DNA from: Aphrocallistes beatrix
Taxonomy: Eukaryota > Porifera > Hexactinellida > Sceptrulophora > Aphrocallistidae
Assembly: GCA_963281255.1 (NCBI GenBank)
Contig: OY725502.1
Span: 434,001-498,000 of the forward strand
Length of the DNA: 64,000 bases
Direction: 5' to 3'
The position numbers and the translations under genes were made by a program. The stretch's first letter is position 1; every line of letters begins with the position of its first letter. The notes below the pieces were generated by a model, which was not told the DNA's origin, ran no database searches, and worked only from the letters and a program-made list of their open reading frames with translations. Below, piece by piece: positions 22,201 to 32,306 of this stretch.

Positions 22201-23223
22201 ATGGCTAATAATGGAGAGAATAACCAAACAGAATGTCACCATTGCTTTGCTTTTATTTCGAGAGAAAATAAGAATGATCACGAACAAAATTGTATGCGAA
22301 ATCCTCAGAATCTAAATAGACCAAATTTGATAGAAAGACCGAATTGGTTTTTGCCGGTGTTTTTTGTGATGCTTGCTCTGAATGTAGCGATGCTAGCAGC
22401 CATTCTGTACTCTAAGCTGCAACATGATGGAAGTACTCTCTTTGATGGAAATATTGATAGACAGATTGAGTTGAAGGGTACTGACAAGTTTGAGAATCTA
22501 ATCAATGATAAAATTCATGCGATTTTTACGGAGAAATTCGAGCAAAATATTAATGAGCAAATTCGAACTAAGAACTTGGAACAATTTGAACAAATTAAAA
22601 CTCAACTCACTGATCCGCTTGAACAGAAAATCTACGAGGAAATTCAGACAAACAATAATGAATTATCTGAACGAATCCATAAGCGTATTGAAAAAGTTTA
22701 TGAGAAAATTAGTGCTACAAACTTTGAACAATCACTACAGATTAACCGGAGTGTTTCGAATCAGATAAATCAGATCAAAGATCTCATAAGCCTACTTGAA
22801 CAGAAAATCTATCAGGAAATAAGTGCCATCAAGAATTTTGAGAATATCAGCGAGATAGTCAACGAAATGGAGACATTACGAAGAGAGAGAAATGATTTAG
22901 AGAATGAGTTCAAAGATCAAAAACGAGTCAGTTTAGATTTACAGAAACAAGAGACAGTCCGAATAACGACTTTGATAACCGATTTGAAAAATGATTTTTC
23001 AAAACTCCAAATTGATTTCATTAAGGAAACCAGTGAGTTGGAGCGTATTTTCACTGATCAAAATGAGAAGTTCAAGACGGAAGGTGACTTCTACAGCTAC
23101 AAATTTGTAGAGATTCAGAATGGTTTTGATTCACAGCTGCGTTGGCAGAATTATTTTGTTTTTTCATGCTCTGTTGGGTTTATTTTAAGTGTTTGCTGTA
23201 TTCTGTTTTTGAGGCTAAAATAA
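22201..23223 (+). CDS. Zinc-finger / two-membrane-span helical-repeat protein, copy A
   Basis: An intronless frame of 340 residues. Residues ~12-31 form a single zinc-finger-like motif C-x2-C-x11-H-x4-C, similar in spacing to XAF1/TRAF-type fingers. A membrane span follows at ~49-70 (WFLPVFFVMLALNVAMLAAIL). Residues ~80-310 are a long charged coiled coil with units containing DPLEQKIYEE, and a second span is near the C-terminus (~316-336), ending in a short basic tail. Residues ~80-163 are almost identical, also in DNA, to copy E at 29080, whereas the flanks differ. The predicted shape is a cytosolic finger, two membrane anchors and a helical rod between. Function unknown. Confidence 0.8.
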   Translation: MANNGENNQTECHHCFAFISRENKNDHEQNCMRNPQNLNRPNLIERPNWFLPVFFVMLALNVAMLAAILYSKLQHDGSTLFDGNIDRQIELKGTDKFENLINDKIHAIFTEKFEQNINEQIRTKNLEQFEQIKTQLTDPLEQKIYEEIQTNNNELSERIHKRIEKVYEKISATNFEQSLQINRSVSNQINQIKDLISLLEQKIYQEISAIKNFENISEIVNEMETLRRERNDLENEFKDQKRVSLDLQKQETVRITTLITDLKNDFSKLQIDFIKETSELERIFTDQNEKFKTEGDFYSYKFVEIQNGFDSQLRWQNYFVFSCSVGFILSVCCILFLRLK

Positions 23224-23787
23224 GATTCATGCAGAGTCGACTTCTACCAAGACGTATCTATAAATGTTGTCACAAAAGGTTTTGCGATCGCCGCTCCTAC
23301 ATAATATTGCGAAAGAATAAGGCAACTCAAGAAAATAGAGAGAATTTACAATCACTAAAAAGATAGTGTACCATCCGTTAAGGAAAATATTAAACGCGCT
23401 ATCTCTTTGAAAATTAATGGGGGAACGTCGCTCCCTCTTGAAACATTAGTAGAGACGTTTCCTGCACTACAGCCCTGACCATGACTGGGATCCGTACTTG
23501 TGGCTAGGGACACTATGACACTACGTAATTAGCTCGTTTGATACATGTGATTATTTAAGGCATAATGTCTTAACTTTCCATTATTTACCTGAGTAGCTGA
23601 TTATTATTTGGTCGTTACAGTAAAGTCCACTGGTCTCGTGGATTAGTATACACTTATGAACAGATATCTGATTAGTGAACTGGTGAAGTACCTTCATGTG
23701 ATGGTCATGAGAAGCTATTCTGTTCTATTAATAGCTTTATCAAAAACTATATAAGAGAAACATTAGTAACTAAATCATTCTGAACTT
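23224..23787. other. Intergenic between family copies A and B
   Basis: No exon is visible. A TATA-like CTATATAAG at about 23747-23755 lies about 35 bp upstream of the copy B start codon. Confidence 0.4.
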
Positions 23788-24597
23788 ATGGATGGAGAAC
23801 AAAATGTTGAATGCCAATATTGTGGCGGCAAGTACCCTTATCAGATATTGAATGAACATGAAGATGAATGTCAAAAAACTAACACTATTCCATCTCAACC
23901 ACTAATAGCATCCAACCAACCAACCAATGGTCCACCTGAAATAAACGCTAGGACACAACCAACCAATGATCCACCTGAAATAAACGCTAGGACACAACCA
24001 ACCAATGATCCACCTCAAACCGACACTCAACCAACCACTACCCTCGCCCCGAGATTAGACAATTCTGACTCAGTTGACTCTTTACCAACTTCCGACGGTA
24101 TCACCCCGGCAGTAGCAGCGGAGTTAAAAGATCTAAGAGAGAAATTAAAAATACAAAAAAAAATATATGAAAAATTCAGGAGCACCGTTGCATTAGTCCT
24201 GTTCGTCATGTTCGCTGTTATCATAGCTGGCCTGGCAGTACTCATGTATCCCAAACAAGATGAGAAAACAGTGACGAAATTTGATAGTACCATTGACAGA
24301 CAAATCCAATTGAAAGTTATCGCAAAGTTCCATAGTCTTATCGATGATCAAGTTCAAACTATATTTTCGGAGAAATTTGAGCAAAATATTGACAAAGAAA
24401 TTAGAACGAGACACGCAGAACAGTTAGAACAGGTGAACATACATATTATTAAGCCTCTTGAAGACAAGATAAACGAACCCGCAGAGACAGTTCAGCTGCT
24501 GACCAAGTTGTTCTACATCTACGTGGTGCTATCCTTGTGTGTCGCTTCGATCTTAGTTGCAATTCCGTTCTATCTGAAATCAAAACGGGAGATATAG
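23788..24597 (+). CDS. Zinc-finger / two-membrane-span helical protein, copy B
   Basis: An intronless frame of 269 residues. The finger is at ~10-29 (CQYCGGKYP... ending HEDEC), the same C-x2-C-x11-H-x4-C spacing. The next ~60 residues are a disordered proline/asparagine-rich linker containing a 42-bp coding tandem repeat (unit PTNDPPEINARTQ, about two and a half copies, ~23922-24025). A span follows at ~132-152 (VALVLFVMFAVIIAGLAVLMY), then one short helical block with the family motif (DRQIQLKVIAKF, FSEKFEQNI, IKPLEDKI) and a C-terminal span at ~240-262 ending KSKREI. It is a shortened member with only one or two of the helical repeats found in copy E. Confidence 0.8.
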   Translation: MDGEQNVECQYCGGKYPYQILNEHEDECQKTNTIPSQPLIASNQPTNGPPEINARTQPTNDPPEINARTQPTNDPPQTDTQPTTTLAPRLDNSDSVDSLPTSDGITPAVAAELKDLREKLKIQKKIYEKFRSTVALVLFVMFAVIIAGLAVLMYPKQDEKTVTKFDSTIDRQIQLKVIAKFHSLIDDQVQTIFSEKFEQNIDKEIRTRHAEQLEQVNIHIIKPLEDKINEPAETVQLLTKLFYIYVVLSLCVASILVAIPFYLKSKREI

Positions 24598-25296
24598 AAG
24601 TTTGTGACGTGTATAGATTCCCATTTGAGATGTTCTCCAATAGCCTATGCCTGAATTCACATTTACTCAAATACTTTTTCTTTGTTTTTGTATATATTTT
24701 GTATATTATAGCTGAATTGTAAATATATGCCTTATTATTGAAAATATATTTGAAATACACATCCTATTTTTATATAAAGGCATATCTATTATAAAAAAAT
24801 TGCGAGCGAGCAGAAAAAAGACCTCTGCCAGTATTTGGTGGTATTAGCACGCCCTGTGTTGGTAGAGGAACTCATTTTACGTCAGAGGTGGCACACGTGG
24901 TGGTGCTGGTACGGCAAGCCCATTAACACTTTCTCGTGCAGCTTCTAAGTTGGGACGGACGGCGTGCTCGTTCTGAAATAACTAGTTAACCGATTTGTAC
25001 CATATTAGTCATCTGATCAGATATCTAAGACAATAACTCGATTACAAGTACAGTAATATACAGTCAGGGTCGCTTATTATGAATCTCAATTTAATAAAGG
25101 TGAACTGGTACAGGTACACTGATCTGTTAAGCAAATTCCTGTCCTTCTAATCGGACAGTTTGATATTTTCAAACAAAAATATCGTTCTTGCGAGTGAACC
25201 ACGATCAAGATTTCATCTAGGCATATCCAGTGCGCTACAGACGAATAAATTTAAACCAATATTGATCTAGGAGCACGAAAATTTGCCTAAACTCCT
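24598..25296. other. Intergenic, with a solo MITE end and part of an inverted duplication
   Basis: Starting at 25061, CAGTCAGGGTCGCTTATTAT is one end of the element present in full at 41271-41440; the other end is not seen. From about 25085 to 25260 the sequence is an inverted copy of material near 28730-28950 (TTTCATCTAGGCATAT, TTCTTGCGAGTGAACCACGA and the GGTGAACTGGT segment). Confidence 0.55.
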
Positions 25297-25686
25297 TCAT
25301 CGTAATATTAGAGAGAACAGAACGAAAATTATAAATCTCTGCTGGAGGGGCTGAATCAATTCAGTGGCGATCCTTTCAAACTGATCGCTACATTGAGTTA
25401 GAACGAGCTTATTGATGTTATGCTGAAATTTCTCTGTGAATATCGTTTCTAATTCGTCATTGATTAAACTCTCAAACTTGCCAATCAGCGCGATTTGTCT
25501 ATCAATTTTCAAGTCAAACTAGAGAAAAACTGCTAACATCGCTACGATTCTTGTTAGCATTACAATTAGTGCTGCGAAAACCGTGTTTCTGAACTTGGCA
25601 TTATTCTTCATTTCCTTTTCAATGTACAGCACAGCTGCTCGGGCTTGGGGGATGTCTTCATCGGCAGAACTTTTAACAGTATCCAT
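25297..25686 (-). pseudogene. Broken, inverted copy of the zinc-finger/helical family (copy C)
   Basis: Reading leftward from 25686, the sequence matches copy D (26060-26761) closely, from the acidic linker (SADEDIPQARAAVLYIEKEM) through the membrane span. It meets an in-frame TAG at 25519-25521 exactly where copy D continues FLYPRK; about a dozen codons are missing at that point. The downstream part (KIDRQIAL...) remains similar, then diverges and stops after the IIFVLFSL stretch. The zinc-finger part is absent. Stop, deletion and lost N-terminus make it a pseudogene. Confidence 0.8.
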
Positions 25687-25931
25687 GGTTTGAGATTGAG
25701 AGAAACTTATTGGAACAAAGTGTTTTATTTAGGTTCGCTGCCTCATTATATAGAGCTGATCATACTAATAATTATGCATATCACCGTTAGCAAATTAACC
25801 AGTGCGAATTATTCTGCTTCTGGATGTAGAACAGATCAGGATTTGTCGATAATTTGGCTCGTTTATTTCTAAAGTTGCTTGTAAAAATGCAAAAAAATTG
25901 AGACAAATGTTCGGTGTATTTTGAATTTGAC

Positions 25932-26059
25932 TTAATTGAAATAGGATTATACTCTACAGTTAGGATGCAGCGGAGCTATATAATGCAAATAGTTACAGTT
26001 AATGCTACTTCAAAATAATTCATACAGTTTTTTCTAATCATAATAATAATCCGGGATCC
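25932..26059 (+). promoter_or_regulatory. Duplicated 5' region with TATA-like box, upstream of copy D
   Basis: The 128 bp before the copy D start codon are nearly identical to 28952-29079 before copy E. Both hold TATATAA (25977-25983; 28997-29003), 77 bp before the ATG, and TAATAATAATCCGGGATCC next to it. Matching spacing suggests that core promoter and 5' UTR were copied with the gene. Confidence 0.6.
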
Positions 26060-26761
26060 ATGGAAGCACAGTGTCAATATTGTTGGAAGAGCATCAAAAT
26101 GTTAGAATTGAATCCGCACGAGGACGAGTGTGATAAGAATCCTAATAAGCCATTATCAGGATGTGATCCAATGAATGATCCGCAAACTGGTCCTGAGAGT
26201 CAGAGCCCTCCTGCCTCGAATATTCAGGACTCTCTTCCCTCTGCCGATGAAGACATCCCCCATGCCCGAGCAGCTATGCTGTACATTGAAAAGGAAATGA
26301 AGAATAATGCCAAGTTCAGAAACACGGTTTTCGCAGCACTAATTGTAATGCTAACAATAATCGTAGCGATGTTAGCAGTTTTTCTCTATCCTCGAAAGTC
26401 GAAAATTGATCCGATGACCGAGTTTGACTTGAAAATTGATAGACAAATCGCGCTGAAGGTAATTGGCAAGTTTGAGAGTTTAATCAATGACGAATTAGAA
26501 ACGATATTCACAGAGAAGTTTCAGCATAACATCAATAAGCTCGTTCTAACTCAATGTAGTGATCAGTTTGAAAGGATCGCCACTGAATTGATTCAGCCTC
26601 TCCAGCAGAAATTCATGATTTTCGTTCTGTGCTCTCTTTCTGCTGTGATCACTGCCTGCGTAATTCTATTTCTGAAACAAGAAGGAAGAGTGCAAGAACT
26701 GAGGAACTGGATGCTGAAGTTGTCCTTGAGTGTGAAGCGTTTTGTTAAAATCGCTAATTGA
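26060..26761 (+). CDS. Zinc-finger / two-membrane-span helical protein, copy D
   Basis: An intronless frame of 233 residues. The finger is at ~5-24 (CQYCWKSIK... HEDEC). A linker of ~60 residues is rich in Asp, Pro and Ser. A span lies at ~92-113 (VFAALIVMLTIIVAMLAVFLY), followed by a single helical block (DRQIALKVIGKF, FTEKFQHNI, IQPLQQKF) and a second span at ~192-212, then a basic amphipathic tail (~213-233). It is the shortest apparently intact member. Its 5' flank and N-terminal coding region match copy E, and its middle matches the inverted pseudogene at 25297-25686. Confidence 0.8.
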   Translation: MEAQCQYCWKSIKMLELNPHEDECDKNPNKPLSGCDPMNDPQTGPESQSPPASNIQDSLPSADEDIPHARAAMLYIEKEMKNNAKFRNTVFAALIVMLTIIVAMLAVFLYPRKSKIDPMTEFDLKIDRQIALKVIGKFESLINDELETIFTEKFQHNINKLVLTQCSDQFERIATELIQPLQQKFMIFVLCSLSAVITACVILFLKQEGRVQELRNWMLKLSLSVKRFVKIAN

Positions 26762-26949
26762 TGTATTTGATTGTCTTATGATTGTCTTCTCCATGAATTA
26801 TTTGTTTTTATGTGTTTAAATGTATAGTTCATGTCTCATTTACAGTCCTCTCGTTACTAATGCGGATATCGGTGATACGATGCGGAGTAACTCATTGTAA
26901 GTCTCTGTATACGAAATACACACACATAACTCTAGTTAATACGAACTTC

Positions 26950-27118
26950 GGGCCGGTGCGGTAACAGGAATTTTCCAAGAAAAAAATCCGGGGCCCTTAC
27001 TATGATTTTGGCTTAGGTGGTCGAATGAAATCCGGGGCTGCAAAACAAACTCAGGCCGAATGCCCCCCCCCCTCCCCCCCTGGGACCGCCCCTGACTCCG
27101 GGTAAGACCGGCCCTGTA
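26950..27118. mobile_element. Possible hAT-like element fragment
   Basis: The right end CCGGTAAGACCGGCCCTG and left GGGCCGGTGCGGTAAC are partial inverted copies. The C-tract (CCCCCCCCCCTCCCCCC) and GGGACCGCCCCTGACTCCGG resemble non-autonomous DNA elements. Target duplication is not evident. Confidence 0.4.
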
Positions 27119-28951
27119 AACGCGATATTTTTCACAGAATTTAGCTAATCCACAATGTTGCCGTACCACCCTGAGTTTGCTTTCGCCAGGACTGAAGACC
27201 TACACATTTCAACTCCTGGTATATGAACCAATGAGAATTTAGTTTGAAGAAGACAGTTCCTCTCTTGCAAACTTCGGGTGAAGTAAATAGTCATAATAAG
27301 AACAAGAAGTGAGTCAAAGTCAACTCGTGAACGTGCTGAATTAAGTACATTCTTTGTTGAACACAACAGTTGCAAACAAAGTTGAATCGTGTATGGCGTG
27401 TTTAAAGATGTATTCCACTATGGAGAATCCTATTTCGTAGAAGGTTATAGTACGTATTGTGTATATTTTATGAGTTTTTATTAAATATTATGTACAATTT
27501 TCACACCTTAGATAGGCACTATCGATCTTCCGACAGACACATTTAATATATGAATAGGGTTAGAAGACAATTCGCCATCGTTACTTTAGTAATGCTATCA
27601 ATTCTACCAAATTATGTGCCAAAATATGAGCAAATTCTTTCACAATGTATTCTCCCTCATCCTGTGGTTCGCAAGCATATATTATGATAGCCATAATCTG
27701 TAGTCATTTTTACTACTATTAGCATATTTCTGTTCCACATCCTTCTTGCTAATTATTTGCTGATGCGTATATTAGATTAGAGAGTCTAATGAATCATAGT
27801 TACGCCATTCAAACTTGCTGAGAATTTGCATTTTTGTGTAATTATAGGCCACTCTCTAACCTGCACGTAATTCCACTTAATTGATGATAATTTCACACCT
27901 CTATCATAATTACAGGATTTAACATTAATGTAGAGGTTTTCTCAAATGTTGTAATATCAACATTTGAAAATACGTCTATTGGCTATTAGCACTTACTATA
28001 TCACCGATTCAACCTTATAATTCCATAGAATGATAGCTATCCACCAATGCCTTCACTCTCTATAGCCAAAGAGTTATAACAATAGAATACTTGCTATAAT
28101 ATATCAGATTATGAAGTTATCTATGTACATTATATATGTACTTAAGAACGTACACTGCCTGGACACAAGTATTCATACACCCTAAATTTTCCACAAATAA
28201 TACTAATCTATTTAGCGAGTCAAGGGCACTTAATTTGACTTAACAAATTCGAATTCTCCACATTTGAATTGCTCACTTTATGATCATTCAATTCGATTAC
28301 TCTCTCACAAGGTAGAACAATTTCAAACTGTGCCACCTCGTACCACCAATGCCATCATATACAATGGTAAATACTCGTGATATTTGCCATAGAATAGCAA
28401 ATGCAGAAACTACTTGATCTTGAAGGAGATTAATTAAGTTGAAAGCTTATAAGTTAGTAATTTAAAGATGGAGAAAACAAATTTTAAGTCAGATATAGTG
28501 TATCTGTTACTGATTAAATGTTTTAGACTGTATTTTAACAATTTGGATGTACGGATACTTTTCTGCAGAGAGTGTAGTTAAACTTGTGTATTGAGAATTG
28601 AATGTTATTCGCAAAAATAATGTATAGAGAGAAGTCAATGTATGTCTAAACATCTTTCTGATTCTTTTCATGCGTCTAGCCTATGCATTAATATTATGAT
28701 AAAGGAGTTTAGGCAAATGTATACGTCTGTAGCGCCCGCATATGCCTAGATGAAATCTTGATCGTGATTCACTTGCAAGAACGCTATTCTTGTTTGAAAA
28801 TATCAACTAAGCTCTAAAAATTCTATAAAATTCTCGTCCCAGCCCGAGAGCCTCCCCCATGGGGCTTCCTGACTCTCTCTTGAGTGTAGTAAACTGGATC
28901 CGATTGGAAGAACAGGAATTTGCTTAGAAAGGTGAACTGGTGCATGATCTG
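27119..28951. other. Intergenic, no gene seen
   Basis: AT-rich. About 28700-28950 is duplicated in inverted orientation at 25085-25280. No exon is supported elsewhere. Confidence 0.4.
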
Positions 28952-29079
28952 TTAATTGAAATAGGATTATACTCTACAGTTAGGATGCAGCGGAGCTATA
29001 TAATGCAAATAGTTATAGTTAATGCTACTTCACAATAATTCATACAGTTTTTTCTAATCATAATAATAATCCGGGATCC
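28952..29079 (+). promoter_or_regulatory. Duplicated 5' region with TATA-like box, upstream of copy E
   Basis: Near-identical counterpart of 25932-26059, same length to the start codon, with TATATAA at 28997-29003. Confidence 0.6.
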
Positions 29080-30672
29080 ATGGAAGAAGTACCGTGTCAA
29101 CATTGTGAGAAGATCATCAACATGTTAGAATTGAATCAGCACGAGGACGAGTGTGATAAGAATCCTAATAAGTCATTATCTGGATGTGTTCAGGATCTAA
29201 TTAATGATCCGCAAACTGATCCTGAGAGTCAGGGCCCTCCTGTCTCGAATATTCAGGACTCTTCTCCTCTTCCCTCGGATACTCACAACCCTCTTACTCC
29301 AACCCTAAGCACTGAATCCAACACAGAATCTGATTCTTCAGCTGAACGAATCGAACAATTAGAAAATCGGATAAAGTACAATGCTAAAATGATAACCACA
29401 GCTCTGATTGCATTGTTTCTGATGGTACTCATGATCGGAGGAATGCTAGCAATGATTCTGTATCCTTCTAAACTGCAAGGCGAAATACTGAGTACTCCAT
29501 TTGATGGAAACATCGATCGGCAAATTGAGTTGAAGGTTACTGACAAGTTTGAGAATCTAATCAATGATAAAATTCATGCGATTTTTACGGAGAAATTCGA
29601 GCAAAATATTAATGAGCAAATTCGAACTAAGAACTTGGAACAATTGAAACAAATTAAAACTCAACTCACTGATCCGCTTGAACAGAAAATCTACGAGGAA
29701 ATTCAGACAAAAAATAATGAATTATCTGAACGAATCCATAAGCGTATTGAAAACGAGATAGAACAGATTAAGATAAATTATGTAGATCCATTAGAGCAAA
29801 AAATTTATGAACAATTTCGTATAAAAAATACTGAACAGTTTGAAAAATTTAAAAGTCAACTTGTTGAACCTCTTGAGCACAAGATTTCTGCAGAAATTCA
29901 AACTAAAAGTACAGAGCAATTTGAGAATATTAAAACCCAGCTTATTGCACCACTCGAAAAGAAACTTTATGAGGAAATTCGGAACAGAAACAATGCTCAA
30001 TCAGAACTAATTAAAAATAGCCTTTCAAACCAAATGGAGCAAATAAAGATTAGTCTTCTAAACCCGTTGGAACATAAAGTCAACGAAGAAATTCGAATCA
30101 GGGACATCGAGCAATTTGAACAAATACAAACAGATCTCGTTGCTCCGCTTGAAAAGAAGATTTGTGAGAAAATTCAAGTTAAAAATACCGAGCAATCGAA
30201 AGAGATAGCTATCAGTATTAACAACCAAATCGAGCAGATAAAGCTCGATGTTATAAACCCGCTGGAACAAAAAATATCCGAATTAGTTCGAAAGAAAATG
30301 ACAGAGCATTTAGATTATGTCAAAACACAGCTCATAGACCCTTTTAAGAAGAAAATTTCAGACCAAATTGGAACTAAAGACACCGAAATTTCTAAGCAGA
30401 TCGATGCCAGTATTGCACATCAACACGAACAGATGAAGATTGAATATGTTATTCCACTTGAGAAGAAGATCAATGAAAAGATTCGCACTAAACACAGCGA
30501 ACAATTTGAAGAGATAAACGTCAAACTAATCCAGCCTCTAGAACAGAAGATCTCGGAACCTATTCGGACGGTCAATATGCTGAACGAGAACTTCCAAGTG
30601 CATGTGATCTTCTCCTTAGTAGCGGCAGTGATCCTATTAGTACTGCCCTTCTGTCTTAAACTAATATATTAA
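29080..30672 (+). CDS. Zinc-finger / two-membrane-span helical-repeat protein, copy E (longest)
   Basis: An intronless frame of 530 residues. The finger is at ~5-24 (CQHCEKIIN... HEDEC). An acidic linker runs to ~105. A span lies at ~107-130 (TALIALFLMVLMIGGMLAMIL). Residues ~140-500 hold ten recognisable repeats centred on (D/E/A/N)PLEQKI, many at 27-residue spacing and others lengthened by about 14 residues to ~41; this gives a long amphipathic helical rod rich in Glu, Lys, Ile and Gln. A second span (VIFSLVAAVILLVLPFCLKL) ends the protein. The 5' flank and first ~60 codons follow copy D, while ~140-225 follow copy A almost base for base. Resembles a doubly anchored coiled-coil tether in shape only; function unknown. 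Confidence 0.82.
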   Translation: MEEVPCQHCEKIINMLELNQHEDECDKNPNKSLSGCVQDLINDPQTDPESQGPPVSNIQDSSPLPSDTHNPLTPTLSTESNTESDSSAERIEQLENRIKYNAKMITTALIALFLMVLMIGGMLAMILYPSKLQGEILSTPFDGNIDRQIELKVTDKFENLINDKIHAIFTEKFEQNINEQIRTKNLEQLKQIKTQLTDPLEQKIYEEIQTKNNELSERIHKRIENEIEQIKINYVDPLEQKIYEQFRIKNTEQFEKFKSQLVEPLEHKISAEIQTKSTEQFENIKTQLIAPLEKKLYEEIRNRNNAQSELIKNSLSNQMEQIKISLLNPLEHKVNEEIRIRDIEQFEQIQTDLVAPLEKKICEKIQVKNTEQSKEIAISINNQIEQIKLDVINPLEQKISELVRKKMTEHLDYVKTQLIDPFKKKISDQIGTKDTEISKQIDASIAHQHEQMKIEYVIPLEKKINEKIRTKHSEQFEEINVKLIQPLEQKISEPIRTVNMLNENFQVHVIFSLVAAVILLVLPFCLKLIY

Positions 30673-32306
30673 ATAATTCCTTTTCCTGTTCGTTGTTAAA
30701 TCCACCCAGATTTCTCTGTTTTACCTGTGTTGCGTTTTTACATATAACAACGTTTGTACAGATGTGTTAAACTTATGTATATATAATGTGTATGAGTATG
30801 AATTGACTATCTATTACGGATTTAGTAAAGGTATCCAAAATATCATTAAAAGGTAGTACAATACACATTAATAGCCTAACACTACAATTTATCATTGTTA
30901 ATTGGCTTCAATTATAGTGATATTATTTCACTAATCGCAACAAATTCATTAATCCAAACATTTTTTTCGATAAATGGTACAGTGCTGTTCGGATTACAAT
31001 GTTTTTTGCCAATCGATTTCAGAAAATATGGAGTTACTCCTACTTGTACGTATTATAAAATAATGTTTACAGAAGCTAATAACCCGATTTCGATTGTTTT
31101 TTCAATAAGAAACTACCCATACTTTGCACTGGTACATCTTTGATATTTTCGTGAATTTACACTTTAGTGATAACATCTGTATAACACCTGAGAAACTTTT
31201 AAATTCACTTGTAGTGAACATACTTTCTTTGTCGATCATGAGTTTTACTGGAGAATATTCATTAACTAGTTTAACTGGTTTGAGTATGCATTTTTCAGAT
31301 AACAGCATTCTATCATTTGTACGTAGATAATACCTTGAGAACATACAGCTGGACAGATGAGTTAATTAACGAGATATTACATTCTTTAGCCAAATAGTGA
31401 TTTCGAGATAATTTAATAACGTTATCCGGCAGGGCTGGGGTTGGTTAACCGATTTTAAGGCTTGGTTATTTTGGTTTCCTCTAGGGCGGTTAACCGGTTA
31501 ACCGATGTCAATATTAATTGGTTGAAATATGGATTTTTAGACAAATATTTAACCTGCTAGTGATTAATTTGATAATTTTCAGTTGTCTCGAATATACTAT
31601 ATGATTAAAAATATAAAATATAATGTATTATTAATTTTTTAGAAGTAATATTCATGAGTCTCTGTCGAAAAACAAGGAAGTTAGTGGAAATATTTAGAAA
31701 ATAAAGAAGATCGGCTAGCCGATCTAAGATTTTCTTAACCGTTAACTGAGATCGACGGCGGTTAGCCGGTTAACCGAATCCAGCCTTGGTTATCGTTATT
31801 TATATACGTAGCATTCTGTTATAAACATTCAATATTACTTTAGTATCCAAAGTTATAAATGCATTTGATGGGTCAATCGATACGTGCTGCGGGTATTGAA
31901 TATATCAATCATGAATGTTAAATTATACAAAACTTTGCTAACTTACTTTGGGCGGGAAACCATACAAACGCGGGATATTTGCTATAAATATAATTGACCC
32001 TAAGACTAATTCGGGTTTTAAGTGGCATCATCCGTCAATGAATGCACCGTGAATTGAATCTGTGTAGAAATCCAGAGGACTGGAAAGCTAAGTCTTTTTA
32101 GAAATGTGAATTTAGCGTAAATACACACTTCTTCGAATTCAGATTTTATTGAATTAAAATTTATTTTATTAATGTTTGTATTTTTAACTTCAGCAGCATT
32201 ACTGAGAGAATCTTTTTCAACGTATTTGTATGTAAATTCAAAATATCATGCTACTGCATATTTTCGATTGTTGAACAAGAAATTCACAATTATACACACC
32301 AATGAC
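30673..32306. other. Intergenic, no gene seen apart from a MITE
   Basis: The interval contains the element at 31430-31788. The remaining open frames have AT-driven composition and no family resemblance. Confidence 0.4.
31430..31788. mobile_element. hAT-like MITE with GGTTAACCG-rich inverted ends
   Basis: The left end CAGGGCTGGGGTTGGTTAAC and the right end GGTTAACCGAATCCAGCCTTG are imperfect inverted repeats. CGGTTAACCGGTTAACCGAT-type sequence recurs inside. GTTATCCG and GTTATCGT flank it (6 of 8). No transposase. Confidence 0.7.

Noticed and set aside
23142..23366. 74-codon frame overlapping the end of copy A
   Set aside because: Out-of-frame continuation through the C-terminal span; no conservation with other copies.
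26936..27375. Two minus-strand frames of ~77 residues near 27 kb
   Set aside because: The first lies in a likely transposon fragment with a C-tract; neither shows homology or splice signals.
30895..31344. Three 68-82-codon frames after copy E
   Set aside because: AT-rich composition, overlapping on both strands, no family match, no splice logic.
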